Assembly (NCBI RefSeq): GCF_003852235.1
Contig: NZ_CP027732.1
Span: forward strand, 4,092,001 to 4,156,000
DNA from: Pseudomonas sp. R4-35-07
Lineage (GTDB): Bacteria; Pseudomonadota; Gammaproteobacteria; Pseudomonadales; Pseudomonadaceae
Direction of reading: 5' to 3'
Length of the DNA stretch: 64,000 nucleotides
Part shown: positions 36,814 to 45,380 of the stretch, piece by piece
How positions within the stretch are numbered: position 1 is the stretch's first letter
Layout of the letters: every line of letters begins with the position of its first letter
Translations under genes and position numbers: made by a program
Notes under the pieces: generated by a model
The model's input: the letters and a program-made list of their open reading frames with translations, nothing else
The model's database searches: none
Told to the model about the DNA's origin: nothing

Positions 36814-38166
36814 CTAGCCCGCTTCAAATAACGCCATGGCCTCGACATGCGCTGTCTGCGGAAACATGTCGAGGATCCCGGCACGCTTTAGCCGGTAACC
36901 TTGCTTGACCAACTCAACCGTGTCCCGCGCCAGCGTAGCGGGGTTGCAGGACACATACACCAGGCGCCTGGCTCCCAGGGCGGCCAGTTTGCGCACAACC
37001 TCCTGGGCACCATCGCGGGGTGGGTCCAAGAGTACCGCAGAAAAGCCCTGTTTGGCCCATTCCGCGTCAGTCAGAGGCTGGGACAAATCGGCCTGAAAAA
37101 ACTGCGCATTATGCAAATTGTTGCTGACGGCATTCTCTGCAGCGCGCTCCACCATAGCCTGAACGCCTTCCACCGCAACGACTTCGCGTACCTGCCTGGC
37201 CAGTGGCAGGGCAAAATTGCCCAGCCCGCAAAACAGGTCCAGCACTCGCTCATCGGGTTGCGGCGCCAACCATTGCAGGGCCTGGGCGACCATCGCCTCG
37301 TTGACCCCGGCGTTGACCTGCACAAAATCTCCCGGCCGGTAAGCCAACTCCAGATCCCACGCCTCAAGGCGGAAACCAAGCGCCCTGCCCGGCTCGACCG
37401 GTTGCGGCAACCCCTCGCCCTGCAGCCACAACTGGGCGTCATGGAAGCTGCAAAATTCCTGCAGTACCTGCATGTCCGCGTCAGACAGCGGTGCCATATG
37501 CCTAAGCAACACGGCGATGGACGAGCCGCTGAACAGCTCCACATGCCCCAACGCCTGAGGTTTGCTCAAGCGGCGCAGCATGTTCGGCAGACGCTGCATG
37601 ATCGGTTGCAAGGCCTGTACCAGTACCGGGCAATCGTCGATGGCGACGATGTCCTGGCTGGCCACGGCACGGAAACCCACCTCGAGTTTTTTCGCCTTGG
37701 CATCCCAGCGCACGGCCACGCGGGCGCGGCGGCGGTAGCCGAATTCCGGCCCGCTCAAGGGCGCGGCCCACTCTTGCGGTTCGACACCGGCCACGCGCGA
37801 CAATTGCTCGGCGAGCATGCGCTGTTTCAGGGCAAGCTGTTCGTCGTGAGGCAAGTGCTGCACGCTGCAGCCGCCACAGCGGCCAAAGTGGACGCAGGGA
37901 GCCGGGCGGCGCAGTTCGCTGGCCTTGAACACCCGCTCGGTGCGCGCCTCGACCACCTTGCCGTGGGCGCCGAGCACCCGCGCTTCCACCTCTTCGCCGG
38001 CCAGCGCGCCGTTGACGAACCAGGTGCGGCCTTCGAAGAACACGATGCCGCGACCGTCGTTGGCCAGGCGTTCGATGGTCAGGCGCTGCTTCTTGCCCAC
38101 TGGAATCTGCGGAGCCCGGCTGCCGCCCGTCGGTTGGAAGCGCAGGCCTTTCTCGTGCTTGGCCAT
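36814..38166 (-). CDS. rlmD: 23S rRNA (uracil-1939-C5)-methyltransferase
   Basis: A 450-residue SAM-dependent methyltransferase with an N-terminal TRAM domain ([19 protein letters not shown]) and an iron-sulfur cluster site ([15 protein letters not shown]). The SAM motif is [16 protein letters not shown] and the catalytic Cys lies in [12 protein letters not shown]. It modifies U1939 of 23S rRNA. The start overlaps the cysM stop by one base (TGATG), and relA follows 119 bp downstream. Confidence 0.96.
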   Translation of the reverse strand: MAKHEKGLRFQPTGGSRAPQIPVGKKQRLTIERLANDGRGIVFFEGRTWFVNGALAGEEVEARVLGAHGKVVEARTERVFKASELRRPAPCVHFGRCGGCSVQHLPHDEQLALKQRMLAEQLSRVAGVEPQEWAAPLSGPEFGYRRRARVAVRWDAKAKKLEVGFRAVASQDIVAIDDCPVLVQALQPIMQRLPNMLRRLSKPQALGHVELFSGSSIAVLLRHMAPLSDADMQVLQEFCSFHDAQLWLQGEGLPQPVEPGRALGFRLEAWDLELAYRPGDFVQVNAGVNEAMVAQALQWLAPQPDERVLDLFCGLGNFALPLARQVREVVAVEGVQAMVERAAENAVSNNLHNAQFFQADLSQPLTDAEWAKQGFSAVLLDPPRDGAQEVVRKLAALGARRLVYVSCNPATLARDTVELVKQGYRLKRAGILDMFPQTAHVEAMALFEAG

Positions 38167-39068
38167 CAGTTGGGTTCGTCGAAGATGCCGGTCGACAGGT
38201 AGCGGTCGCCTCGGTCACAGATGATCGCGACGATCACCGCGTTTTCGACTTCCCTGGACAAGCGCAACATACCGGCCACGGCGCCGCCGGACGACACGCC
38301 GCAGAAGATGCCCTCTTCACGCGCCAGGCGACGGGTGGTGTCTTCGGCTTCGCGCTGGGCCATGTCGATGATGCGGTCCACGCGCGCGGCGTTGTAGATC
38401 TTCGGCAAGTACTCTTCGGGCCAGCGCCGGATACCGGGAATGGCCGCACCTTCCATCGGTTGCAGGCCGACGATCTGAATCGCCGGGTTCTGCTCCTTGA
38501 GGTAGCGCGAATTGCCCATGATGGTGCCGGTGGTGCCCATGGAGCTGACGAAATGGGTGATGGTGCCCTGGGTCTGGCGCCAGATTTCCGGGCCGGTGCT
38601 GGTGTAGTGCGCTTCGGGGTTATCCCCGTTGGCAAACTGGTCCAGCACCACGCCACGGCCTTCGGCGGCCATGCGTTCAGCGAGGTCGCGGGCGCCTTCC
38701 ATGCCTTCTTCCTGGGTGACCAGCACCAGTTCGGCGCCATAGGCGGTCATCGCCGCCTTGCGCTCGGCGCTGCCGTTGTCGGGCATGATCAGCACCATCT
38801 TGTAACCCTTGATCGCAGCGGCCATGGCCAGGGCGATCCCGGTGTTACCCGAGGTGGCTTCGATCAGCGTGTCGCCCGGCTTGATCTGCCCGCGCAGTTC
38901 GGCGCGGGTGATCATCGACAACGCCGGGCGGTCCTTGACGGAACCGGCTGGGTTGTTGCCTTCAAGCTTGAGCAACAAGGTATTGCTGGTTTCACCCGCC
39001 ATGCGTTGCAAGCGGACCAGGGGGGTATTGCCGACGCAATCGGCGATTGTAGGGTACTGCAAGGTCAT
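38166..39068 (-). CDS. cysM: Cysteine synthase B
   Basis: A 300-residue PLP enzyme that makes cysteine or S-sulfocysteine from O-acetylserine. The PLP Lys is in [12 protein letters not shown], the substrate loop in [20 protein letters not shown], and the phosphate loop in [15 protein letters not shown]. The RRWPEEYLP stretch is typical for CysM rather than CysK. It is the first gene of a cysM-rlmD transcript. Confidence 0.96.
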   Translation of the reverse strand: MTLQYPTIADCVGNTPLVRLQRMAGETSNTLLLKLEGNNPAGSVKDRPALSMITRAELRGQIKPGDTLIEATSGNTGIALAMAAAIKGYKMVLIMPDNGSAERKAAMTAYGAELVLVTQEEGMEGARDLAERMAAEGRGVVLDQFANGDNPEAHYTSTGPEIWRQTQGTITHFVSSMGTTGTIMGNSRYLKEQNPAIQIVGLQPMEGAAIPGIRRWPEEYLPKIYNAARVDRIIDMAQREAEDTTRRLAREEGIFCGVSSGGAVAGMLRLSREVENAVIVAIICDRGDRYLSTGIFDEPN

Positions 39069-39195
39069 GGCGTATTCGCAATCCAGACTGCGGGGCGCAT
39101 ATCATACCGGGAAAGGTCGGCGGGCCATATCACGCAAAGTGCGGTGCTTATGGCTTATAGGAATAAGGCAGAGGTGTGGTGCCTATGAGGGCGCA

Positions 39196-39277
39196 ATCGG
39201 GGGCAAGCCCCCTCCCACAGTTGATCGCGTTCCAACATGAGAATGCGGTCGAATGTGGGAGGGGGCTTGCCCCCGAT
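39196..39277. repeat. REPIN, inward-facing arrangement
   Basis: ATCGGGGGCAAGCCCC first, GTGGGAGGGGGCTTGC second, as at 15588 and 26910. It lies between the cysM start and the end of the DTW-domain gene. Confidence 0.9.
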
Positions 39278-39304
39278 GGCTGCACCTCGATAACCGGCCG
39301 GGCT

Positions 39305-39904
39305 CTAATCCCTACCGCCATGATTTCTCTGAAAAACCTCTTCCCCCATCGCCACAATCTGCCCCTCGATCAATGCTTCAAAGGGTTTCAACAGCGGCTC
39401 AAAGGATGTCGGCGCTTCCAGTACCTGCAACGCTTGCACGATCGCTTCGACCGTCGACAAGGCTCCAGGCCCCGGTGCCTTGCGCAAGCGATACCGGGAG
39501 ACGCCGCCGTTGGCCAGCGTCACCCGAGGCAACGCTGCCAGCAACGGGTTGAGGTGCAGCAACTTGCGCGCCTTGCGCCAGGTGCCATCGGGCACCACCA
39601 GCAGCAGCGGCTGATCACCAAGCGTATAGGCTTGCAAAGGCTGCGCATCATCGGCCGGGAACAGCAGACGCGCCTGATAACCGGGCGGGTTCAATAACGT
39701 CTCCAGATCATCGAACACCTCCCCCACCACCAATTGCGCATTGATGAGCCCCAACGCCGCCAGTCGCGCGGTATTGAGCGCATGGTTGACCTCGCTCGGG
39801 TGCTGCAACAGCAGCACGCGGGTGCGACTGTCGAGGCTGGGGATCAGCGAGCACAAACAGTGGCTGAGAGGTCTCAGGCAACGGGAACACTGGGGTCTGG
39901 ACAT
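39305..39904 (-). CDS. tapT: DTW-domain tRNA-uridine aminocarboxypropyltransferase
   Basis: A 199-residue DTW-domain protein, the family that adds the acp group of acp3U in tRNA using SAM. The N-terminal cysteine set CSRCLRPLSHCLC is probably a zinc site, and the DTW signature appears as VVPDGTWRKARKLL. The ATG at 39904 (MSRPQCSRC) is chosen because it precedes the cysteines directly. It begins 6 bp after the LysR gene's stop and is therefore likely cotranscribed with it. Confidence 0.88.
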   Translation of the reverse strand: MSRPQCSRCLRPLSHCLCSLIPSLDSRTRVLLLQHPSEVNHALNTARLAALGLINAQLVVGEVFDDLETLLNPPGYQARLLFPADDAQPLQAYTLGDQPLLLVVPDGTWRKARKLLHLNPLLAALPRVTLANGGVSRYRLRKAPGPGALSTVEAIVQALQVLEAPTSFEPLLKPFEALIEGQIVAMGEEVFQRNHGGRD

Positions 39905-39909
39905 GGTTT

Positions 39910-40803
39910 TCAGGCCTGGTTGAGCTGGGCTTTGAGTAAATCGCGGAAGGTCTGGATCAGCGGCTCGCGGCTGCGCCCCCGACGCATGATCATCGAAAAC
40001 GGCGCCTGGTAGCCAAAGGTCGCCGGCAGCAGCACGCGCAGGTCGCCCTTGTCGGCCCAGGCTTGCGCGTAGTGCTCGGGTAAATAGCCGATGTAGGCGC
40101 CCGACAGCACCAGGATCAGTTGCGCCTCCATGCTTTCCACCGTCGCGGCGCTGTGCTTGAAGCCATGGCGCGCCAGTTCGGCCTGGCTCCAGTAGCCGCG
40201 CCCGACCATGCGTTGCTGGGTAATGACCTGCTCGGGGATGCGCCGCTCGTTGAACAACGGATGCCGGGTGCTGCAATACAGCCAGTGCTGCTCGCGGTAC
40301 AACGGCATATAGATCAGCCCGCTCATGCGGTTGGAGAACGCGCCGATGGCCAGGTCCAGGCGATTGTCCTGCACCCCCAGTTGCAGTTCATAAGGGCTTA
40401 ACACCGACAGATGCAAATGTACCGCCGGATGTTCGAGGCTGTATGCGCCAATCACCTCGGCGAACGGCAGGGCTTTATCGCTGACGGTGGAGTCGAGCAC
40501 ACCGAGCTTGAGGGTGCCGCGCAACTCGCCCTTCAACGCGGCGGCATATTGCTCGAAGCCTTCCAGCTCGGCCAATAAACGCAAGGTTTCCTGATGAAAC
40601 AGCTCGCCCTTGCTGGTCAGGCTGAAGCCGCCCCGCCCGCGGTGGCACAGCACCAGGCCCAGCGCCGATTCCAGCTGGCTCATGTAGGTGCTGATGGCTG
40701 ACGTCGACAGGTTGAGTTCGTGCTGGGCATTGGCGAACCCCTGGTGGCGCACGACGCTGACGAAGATGCGCAGGAGTTTCAGGTCGGGCAAGGCGTTGGC
40801 CAT
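39910..40803 (-). CDS. gbuR: LysR-family regulator of the guanidinobutyrase locus
   Basis: A 297-residue LysR regulator. The helix-turn-helix reads FANAQHELNLSTSAISTYMSQLESALG, followed by LCHRGRGGFSLTSKGE. The effector domain fills the rest. It is divergent from gbuA with a 152-bp gap that has a 24-bp inverted repeat. The name follows the PA1422/PA1421 arrangement of P. aeruginosa, where GbuR activates gbuA with 4-guanidinobutyrate; the equivalence rests on gene order. Confidence 0.88.
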   Translation of the reverse strand: MANALPDLKLLRIFVSVVRHQGFANAQHELNLSTSAISTYMSQLESALGLVLCHRGRGGFSLTSKGELFHQETLRLLAELEGFEQYAAALKGELRGTLKLGVLDSTVSDKALPFAEVIGAYSLEHPAVHLHLSVLSPYELQLGVQDNRLDLAIGAFSNRMSGLIYMPLYREQHWLYCSTRHPLFNERRIPEQVITQQRMVGRGYWSQAELARHGFKHSAATVESMEAQLILVLSGAYIGYLPEHYAQAWADKGDLRVLLPATFGYQAPFSMIMRRGRSREPLIQTFRDLLKAQLNQA

Positions 40804-40847
40804 GGGTTCTCCGGATTCAGCTCAAGCGGCGCAGTCTACCCCAGGCT

Positions 40848-40871
40848 TTAGTTTAGAAAAATCTGAACTAA
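40848..40871. promoter_or_regulatory. Inverted repeat, probable GbuR site
   Basis: Arms TTAGTTTAGA and TCTGAACTAA (9 of 10 positions complementary) with a 4-bp spacer, 45 bp before the gbuR start and 85 bp before gbuA, where a LysR regulator usually binds. Confidence 0.65.
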
Positions 40872-40955
40872 GTATTTGCCCGTGGCGATTCTTTCGTTTC
40901 CATGTATTTCGCAGAATCGGCCCCCAGATAACCACAACAACGATGAGGCAATCCC

Positions 40956-41906
40956 GTGGACAAGATTTTCCACCAACCACTGGGCGGCAACGAAATGCCG
41001 CGCTTCGCCGGCATCGCCACCATGATGCGCCTGCCCCACCTGCAAACGGCCAAGGGCTTGGACGCCGCGTTTGTCGGCGTGCCCCTGGACATTGGCACCT
41101 CGCTGCGCGCCGGTACCCGCTTCGGCCCGCGTGAAATCCGCGCCGAATCGGTGATGATCCGCCCGTACAACATGGCCACCGGTGCGGCGCCGTTCGATTC
41201 GCTGTCGGTTGCAGACATCGGCGATGTGGCGATCAACACCTTCAACCTGCTGGACGCGGTGCGCATCATCGAAGAGGCCTACGATGAAATCCTCGAGCAC
41301 GACGTCATTCCCCTGACCCTGGGCGGCGACCACACCATCACCCTGCCGATCCTGCGGGCCATCCACAAGAAACACGGCAAGGTCGGGCTGGTGCACATCG
41401 ACGCCCACGCCGACGTCAACGACCATATGTTCGGCGAGAAAATCGCCCACGGCACCACCTTCCGCCGTGCCGTGGAAGAGGGTTTGCTCGATTGCGACCG
41501 CGTGGTGCAGATCGGCCTGCGCGCCCAGGGCTACACCGCCGAAGACTTCAACTGGAGCCGCAAACAGGGCTTTCGTGTGGTTCAGGCCGAAGAATGCTGG
41601 CATCACTCCCTCGCGCCCTTGATGGCCGAAGTGCGCGAAAAAGTCGGCGACGGCCCGGTGTACCTGAGCTTTGACATCGACGGCATCGACCCGGCCTGGG
41701 CGCCCGGCACCGGCACCCCGGAAATCGGCGGGCTGACCACCATTCAGGCGATCGAGATTATCCGTGGCTGCCAGGGCCTGGACTTGATTGGTTGTGATTT
41801 GGTGGAAGTTTCACCGCCCTACGACACCACCGGCAATACCTCACTGCTCGGCGCCAACCTGCTGTACGAGATGCTCTGCGTACTGCCTGGCGTGGCACAT
41901 CGCTGA
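40956..41906 (+). CDS. gbuA: Guanidinobutyrase (agmatinase/ureohydrolase family)
   Basis: A 316-residue manganese ureohydrolase that splits 4-guanidinobutyrate into GABA and urea. Metal ligands are in TLGGDHTITLP, HIDAHADVND and SFDIDGIDPAWAPGTGTPE. The start is GTG with GAGG 7 bases upstream. The early phrase NEMPRFAGIATMMRLP suits the GbuA/GpuA branch rather than SpeB. The neighbouring LysR, permease and symporter genes support uptake and use of a guanidino compound. Confidence 0.93.
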   Translation: MDKIFHQPLGGNEMPRFAGIATMMRLPHLQTAKGLDAAFVGVPLDIGTSLRAGTRFGPREIRAESVMIRPYNMATGAAPFDSLSVADIGDVAINTFNLLDAVRIIEEAYDEILEHDVIPLTLGGDHTITLPILRAIHKKHGKVGLVHIDAHADVNDHMFGEKIAHGTTFRRAVEEGLLDCDRVVQIGLRAQGYTAEDFNWSRKQGFRVVQAEECWHHSLAPLMAEVREKVGDGPVYLSFDIDGIDPAWAPGTGTPEIGGLTTIQAIEIIRGCQGLDLIGCDLVEVSPPYDTTGNTSLLGANLLYEMLCVLPGVAHR

Positions 41907-42328
41907 TGAGCGTGCCAGCGGTGTTAGAGGCGGCGGCCGCGCTGGTCTCGGCCTTCGCTCGCAACGACCGAGCCGCTTACTTCGGCGCGTTCACGGCCGA
42001 TGCGAGTTTTGTGTTCCATACCCTCCCCCAGCCACTGCTCAGCCGCGATGCCTACCAGGCGTTGTGGGACTGCTGGCGCCGGGACGAGGGGTTCGAGGTG
42101 CTGTCGTGCACCTCAAGCAATGCCGTTGTCAGCCTGCACGGTGACGTGGCGATTTTCATGCATGACGTGGCCACCGAGCTGCGCATGAACGGGGAGCATC
42201 ACTTCAGCCAGGAACGCGAGACCATCGTCTTCACACGGCAAGGGTCGCGCACAGAACAACAACAAGGCCTGTGGCTGGCCTGTCACGAACATTTGTCCGC
42301 TATGCCGGAAGGGCTGCCGCCCCCTTAG
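41906..42328 (+). CDS. NTF2/SnoaL-like protein of the gbu operon
   Basis: A 140-residue protein with the cone-shaped NTF2-like fold pattern: AAALVSAFARNDRAAYFGAF at the start and a later ETIVFTRQGS...WLACHEHLSA. Members bind small ligands or act as simple hydrolases or isomerases. It starts at the last base of the gbuA stop (TGATG). P. aeruginosa has an uncharacterised gene at the same place (PA1420). Its job in guanidinobutyrate use is unknown. Confidence 0.85.
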   Translation: MSVPAVLEAAAALVSAFARNDRAAYFGAFTADASFVFHTLPQPLLSRDAYQALWDCWRRDEGFEVLSCTSSNAVVSLHGDVAIFMHDVATELRMNGEHHFSQERETIVFTRQGSRTEQQQGLWLACHEHLSAMPEGLPPP

Positions 42329-42349
42329 CCAATGTGATCGGAGCTGATC

Positions 42350-43921
42350 ATGAATAATAAAAACAACCAAAACAGTATTCGCACCATAGAAACCAACGGG
42401 GTCGAACAGATCCCCGACCACGAACGCACCGCCGCCCCTAAGGATCTGTTCCGGCTGATCTTCGGCGGTGCAAATACCTTTGCCACCGCCGTGCTGGGCG
42501 CGTTCCCGGTGCTGTTCGGCCTGTCGTTCCAGGCCGGGGTCTGGGCGATTGTGCTGGGCGTGCTGGTGGGCGCAGTGATCCTGGCGCCCATGGGCCTGTT
42601 CGGGCCGATCAACGGTACCAACAACGCCGTGTCTTCCGGCGCGCATTTCGGCGTGCATGGGCGGATTGTCGGCTCGTTTCTGTCGTTGCTGACGGCGATT
42701 GCCTTCTTCTCACTGTCGGTGTGGAGTTCAGGCGATGCGCTGGTGGGTGGTGCGAAACGTCTGATCGGCCTGCCGGAATCCGACCTGACCCTGGGCCTGG
42801 CCTACGGCGTCTTCGCCCTTCTGGTGCTGACGGTGTGCATCTACGGGTTTCGCTTCATGCTGTGGGTCAACCGGATTGCGGTGTGGGCCGCGAGCCTCTT
42901 GTTCCTGCTGGGGATCTTCGCCTTTGCGCCGGCCTTCGACAGCCACTTCGCCGGCGGCGTCGCCCTCGGCCAGAGCGGCTTCTGGGCGGCATTTATCGGC
43001 GCCGCGCTGGTGGCGATGAGCAACCCGATTTCCTTCGGCGCGTTCCTCGGCGACTGGTCGCGCTACATCCCGCGCCACACCCCGAAGCGCCGGATCATGC
43101 TGGCGGTGGTCCTGGCCCAAGTTGCCACGTTGATTCCGTTCCTGTTCGGCCTGGCTACCGCGACCATCGTGGCCGTCAAGGCACCGGACTACATCGCCAG
43201 CAACAACTATGTGGGCGGCTTGCTCGCGGTGGCACCGAGCTGGTTCTTCCTGCCGGTGTGCCTGATTGCGGTAATCGGCGGCATGTCCACCGGCACCACC
43301 TCGCTGTATGGCACCGGGCTGGACATGTCCAGCGTGTTTCCACGCCTGCTGTCACGGGTCAAGGCCACGCTGCTGATCGGGGTAATGTCGATTGCCTTCA
43401 TCTTTATCGGACGTTTCGCCGCCAACCTGGTGCAGAGCGTGTCGACCTTCGCCGTGCTGATCATCACCTGCACCACCCCATGGATGGTGATGATGATCAT
43501 CGGCCTGATCGTACGCCGAGGCTTTTATTGCCCGGATGACCTGCAGGTGTTCACCCGTGGCGAAACCGGCGGCCGCTACTGGTTCAGCCATGGCTGGAAC
43601 TGGCGCGGGCTGGGGGCCTGGATCCCGAGCGCGCTGGTGGGCCTGTGCTTCGTCAACCTGCCGGGGCAGTTCGTCGGGCCGCTGGGCAACCTGGCCGAGG
43701 GCATCGACATCAGCTTGCCGGTAACGCTGGGCCTGGCCTCGGTGGTGTACCTGAGCCTGCTGCGGCTGTTTCCGGAACCGGCTGCCGTCTATGGGCCGAC
43801 GTTTGTGGCGAGGGAGCTTGCTCCCGCTGGACTGCGAAGCGGTCCTGAAAAAGCCGGCTCCAGCTTCGCTGTCGAACGGGAGCAAGCTCCCTCGCCACAG
43901 CAAGCGCCTTCTGCACAATAA
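42350..43921 (+). CDS. NCS1-family permease with REPIN-encoded C-terminus
   Basis: A 523-residue purine-cytosine-permease-family transporter with about 12 helices. Typical pieces are LFRLIFGGANTFATAVLGAF, GPINGTNNAVSSGAHFGVHG and LSNPISF-like AMSNPISFGAFLGDWSRY. The natural end should be close to AAVYGPTF; the last ~40 residues (from VARELAPAG to SPQQAPSAQ) are read from a REPIN. In the gbu locus it probably imports a guanidino compound or a breakdown product. The cytosolic tail is likely disordered. Confidence 0.9.
   Translation: MNNKNNQNSIRTIETNGVEQIPDHERTAAPKDLFRLIFGGANTFATAVLGAFPVLFGLSFQAGVWAIVLGVLVGAVILAPMGLFGPINGTNNAVSSGAHFGVHGRIVGSFLSLLTAIAFFSLSVWSSGDALVGGAKRLIGLPESDLTLGLAYGVFALLVLTVCIYGFRFMLWVNRIAVWAASLLFLLGIFAFAPAFDSHFAGGVALGQSGFWAAFIGAALVAMSNPISFGAFLGDWSRYIPRHTPKRRIMLAVVLAQVATLIPFLFGLATATIVAVKAPDYIASNNYVGGLLAVAPSWFFLPVCLIAVIGGMSTGTTSLYGTGLDMSSVFPRLLSRVKATLLIGVMSIAFIFIGRFAANLVQSVSTFAVLIITCTTPWMVMMIIGLIVRRGFYCPDDLQVFTRGETGGRYWFSHGWNWRGLGAWIPSALVGLCFVNLPGQFVGPLGNLAEGIDISLPVTLGLASVVYLSLLRLFPEPAAVYGPTFVARELAPAGLRSGPEKAGSSFAVEREQAPSPQQAPSAQ
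43804..43899. repeat. REPIN of a second sequence type, inside a coding region
   Basis: Inverted pair TGTGGCGAGGGAGCTTGCTC / GAGCAAGCTCCCTCGCCACA. This is a different REP type from the GTGGGAGGGGG class. It lies wholly within the open frame of the NCS1 permease and is translated in frame. Confidence 0.9.
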
Positions 43922-43944
43922 AAAATAATCGGAGACTCGCCGTC

Positions 43945-45327
43945 ATGGCTTTGGATTTATTCGTCGTACTCATCTACGCCGCCGGCATGCTCGTGCTCGG
44001 CTACTACGGCATGCGCCGCGCCAAGACCCACGAAGACTACCTGGTCGCCGGGCGCAACCTCGGCCCGTCGCTGTACATGGGCACCATGGCCGCCACGGTG
44101 CTGGGTGGTGCCTCCACCGTTGGCACCGTGCGCCTGGGATATGTGCACGGCATTTCCGGTTTTTGGCTGTGCGCCGCGCTGGGCACGGGGATCATTGCGC
44201 TGAACCTGTTCCTGGCCAAGCCGCTGTTGAAACTGAAAATCTTCACCGTCACCCAGGTCCTGGAAAAACGCTACAACCCCATGGCTCGCCAGGCTAGCGC
44301 GGTGATCATGCTGGCCTACGCGCTGATGGTCGTGGTGACCTCGATCCTGGCCATCGGCACCGTCCTGCAGGTGCTGTTCGACCTGCCGTTCTGGATCTCG
44401 GTGCTGCTGGGCGGTGGCGTGGTCGTGGTGTATTCGACGATTGGCGGCATGTGGTCGCTGACCCTGACCGATATCGTGCAGTTCGTGATCAAAACCGTCG
44501 GACTGATGTTCATCCTGCTGCCGATCTGCCTGTACCGTGTCGGCGGCTGGGACGAACTGGTGGCCAAGCTGCCGGCGTCGAGTTTCAGCTTCACTACGAT
44601 CGGCTGGGACACGATCATCACCTACTTCATGATCTACTTTTTCGGCATCCTGATCGGCCAGGACATCTGGCAGCGCGTATTCACTGCCCGTGACGAAAAA
44701 GTCGCCCAGTACGCAGGCACGTTCGCCGGCTTCTATTGCATTCTTTACGGCCTGGCGTGCGCTTTGATCGGCATGGCCGCGCACGTGCTGATCCCGGACC
44801 TGGAGAACGTCAATAACGCGTTCGCCGCCATCGTCAAAGCCTCACTGCCGGACGGCATTCGTGGCTTGGTGATTGCCGCTGCCCTGGCGGCAATGATGTC
44901 AACCGCCAGCGCCGGGCTGCTCGCCGCCTCCACCGTACTAACCGAGGACTTACTGCCACGCTTGCGCGGTGGCAAACAGTCGAGCCTGGGCGTCAACCGC
45001 CTGTTCACCCTGCTGACCGGCATGGCCGTGCTGGGTATCGCGCTGGTGGTGAACGATGTGATCAGCGCCCTGACCCTGGCCTACAACCTGTTGGTAGGCG
45101 GCATGCTGATCCCGCTGATCGGCGCGATTTTCTGGAAGCGTGCAACCACCTGCGGGGCGATCACCTCGATGACGCTGGGTTTCGTGACCGCGTTGGTATT
45201 CATGTTCAAGGATGGGCTGGACGCAAACACCCCGATTTACTACAGCCTCGCGGTGGCGTTGGTGAGTTTTGTGCTGGTGAGTGTGGTGTCGCGTAAACCG
45301 GGGGCGGTGGTGGCGGGGGCGGTTTGA
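43945..45327 (+). CDS. Sodium:solute symporter of the gbu locus
   Basis: A 460-residue SSS-family transporter (LeuT fold, about 13 helices). It starts MALDLFVVLIYAAGMLVLGY, with family segments YLVAGRNLGP, VLGGASTVGTVRLGY and GIRGLVIAAALAAMMSTASAG, the last forming the Na2-site region. GGAG precedes the ATG. It follows the NCS1 permease by 23 bp and ends the operon at a strong terminator. The substrate is probably 4-guanidinobutyrate or a relative, by context with PA1418. Confidence 0.9.
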   Translation: MALDLFVVLIYAAGMLVLGYYGMRRAKTHEDYLVAGRNLGPSLYMGTMAATVLGGASTVGTVRLGYVHGISGFWLCAALGTGIIALNLFLAKPLLKLKIFTVTQVLEKRYNPMARQASAVIMLAYALMVVVTSILAIGTVLQVLFDLPFWISVLLGGGVVVVYSTIGGMWSLTLTDIVQFVIKTVGLMFILLPICLYRVGGWDELVAKLPASSFSFTTIGWDTIITYFMIYFFGILIGQDIWQRVFTARDEKVAQYAGTFAGFYCILYGLACALIGMAAHVLIPDLENVNNAFAAIVKASLPDGIRGLVIAAALAAMMSTASAGLLAASTVLTEDLLPRLRGGKQSSLGVNRLFTLLTGMAVLGIALVVNDVISALTLAYNLLVGGMLIPLIGAIFWKRATTCGAITSMTLGFVTALVFMFKDGLDANTPIYYSLAVALVSFVLVSVVSRKPGAVVAGAV

Positions 45328-45342
45328 GAGCGGTTCCCTCAG

Positions 45343-45377
45343 CGGGTGCGACAGCGGATGTCGCACCGGTTTTTTAT
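45343..45377 (+). terminator. Terminator of the gbu operon
   Basis: Stem GGTGCGAC / GTCGCACC with a 7-nt loop and GGTTTTTTA after it. Confidence 0.9.
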
Positions 45378-45380
45378 CAT

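Noticed and set aside
34220..36817. 865-codon open frame on the + strand opposite relA
   Set aside because: relA on the other strand has all its domains. The frame is a mirror effect of high GC at third positions and has no family motif or ribosome site.
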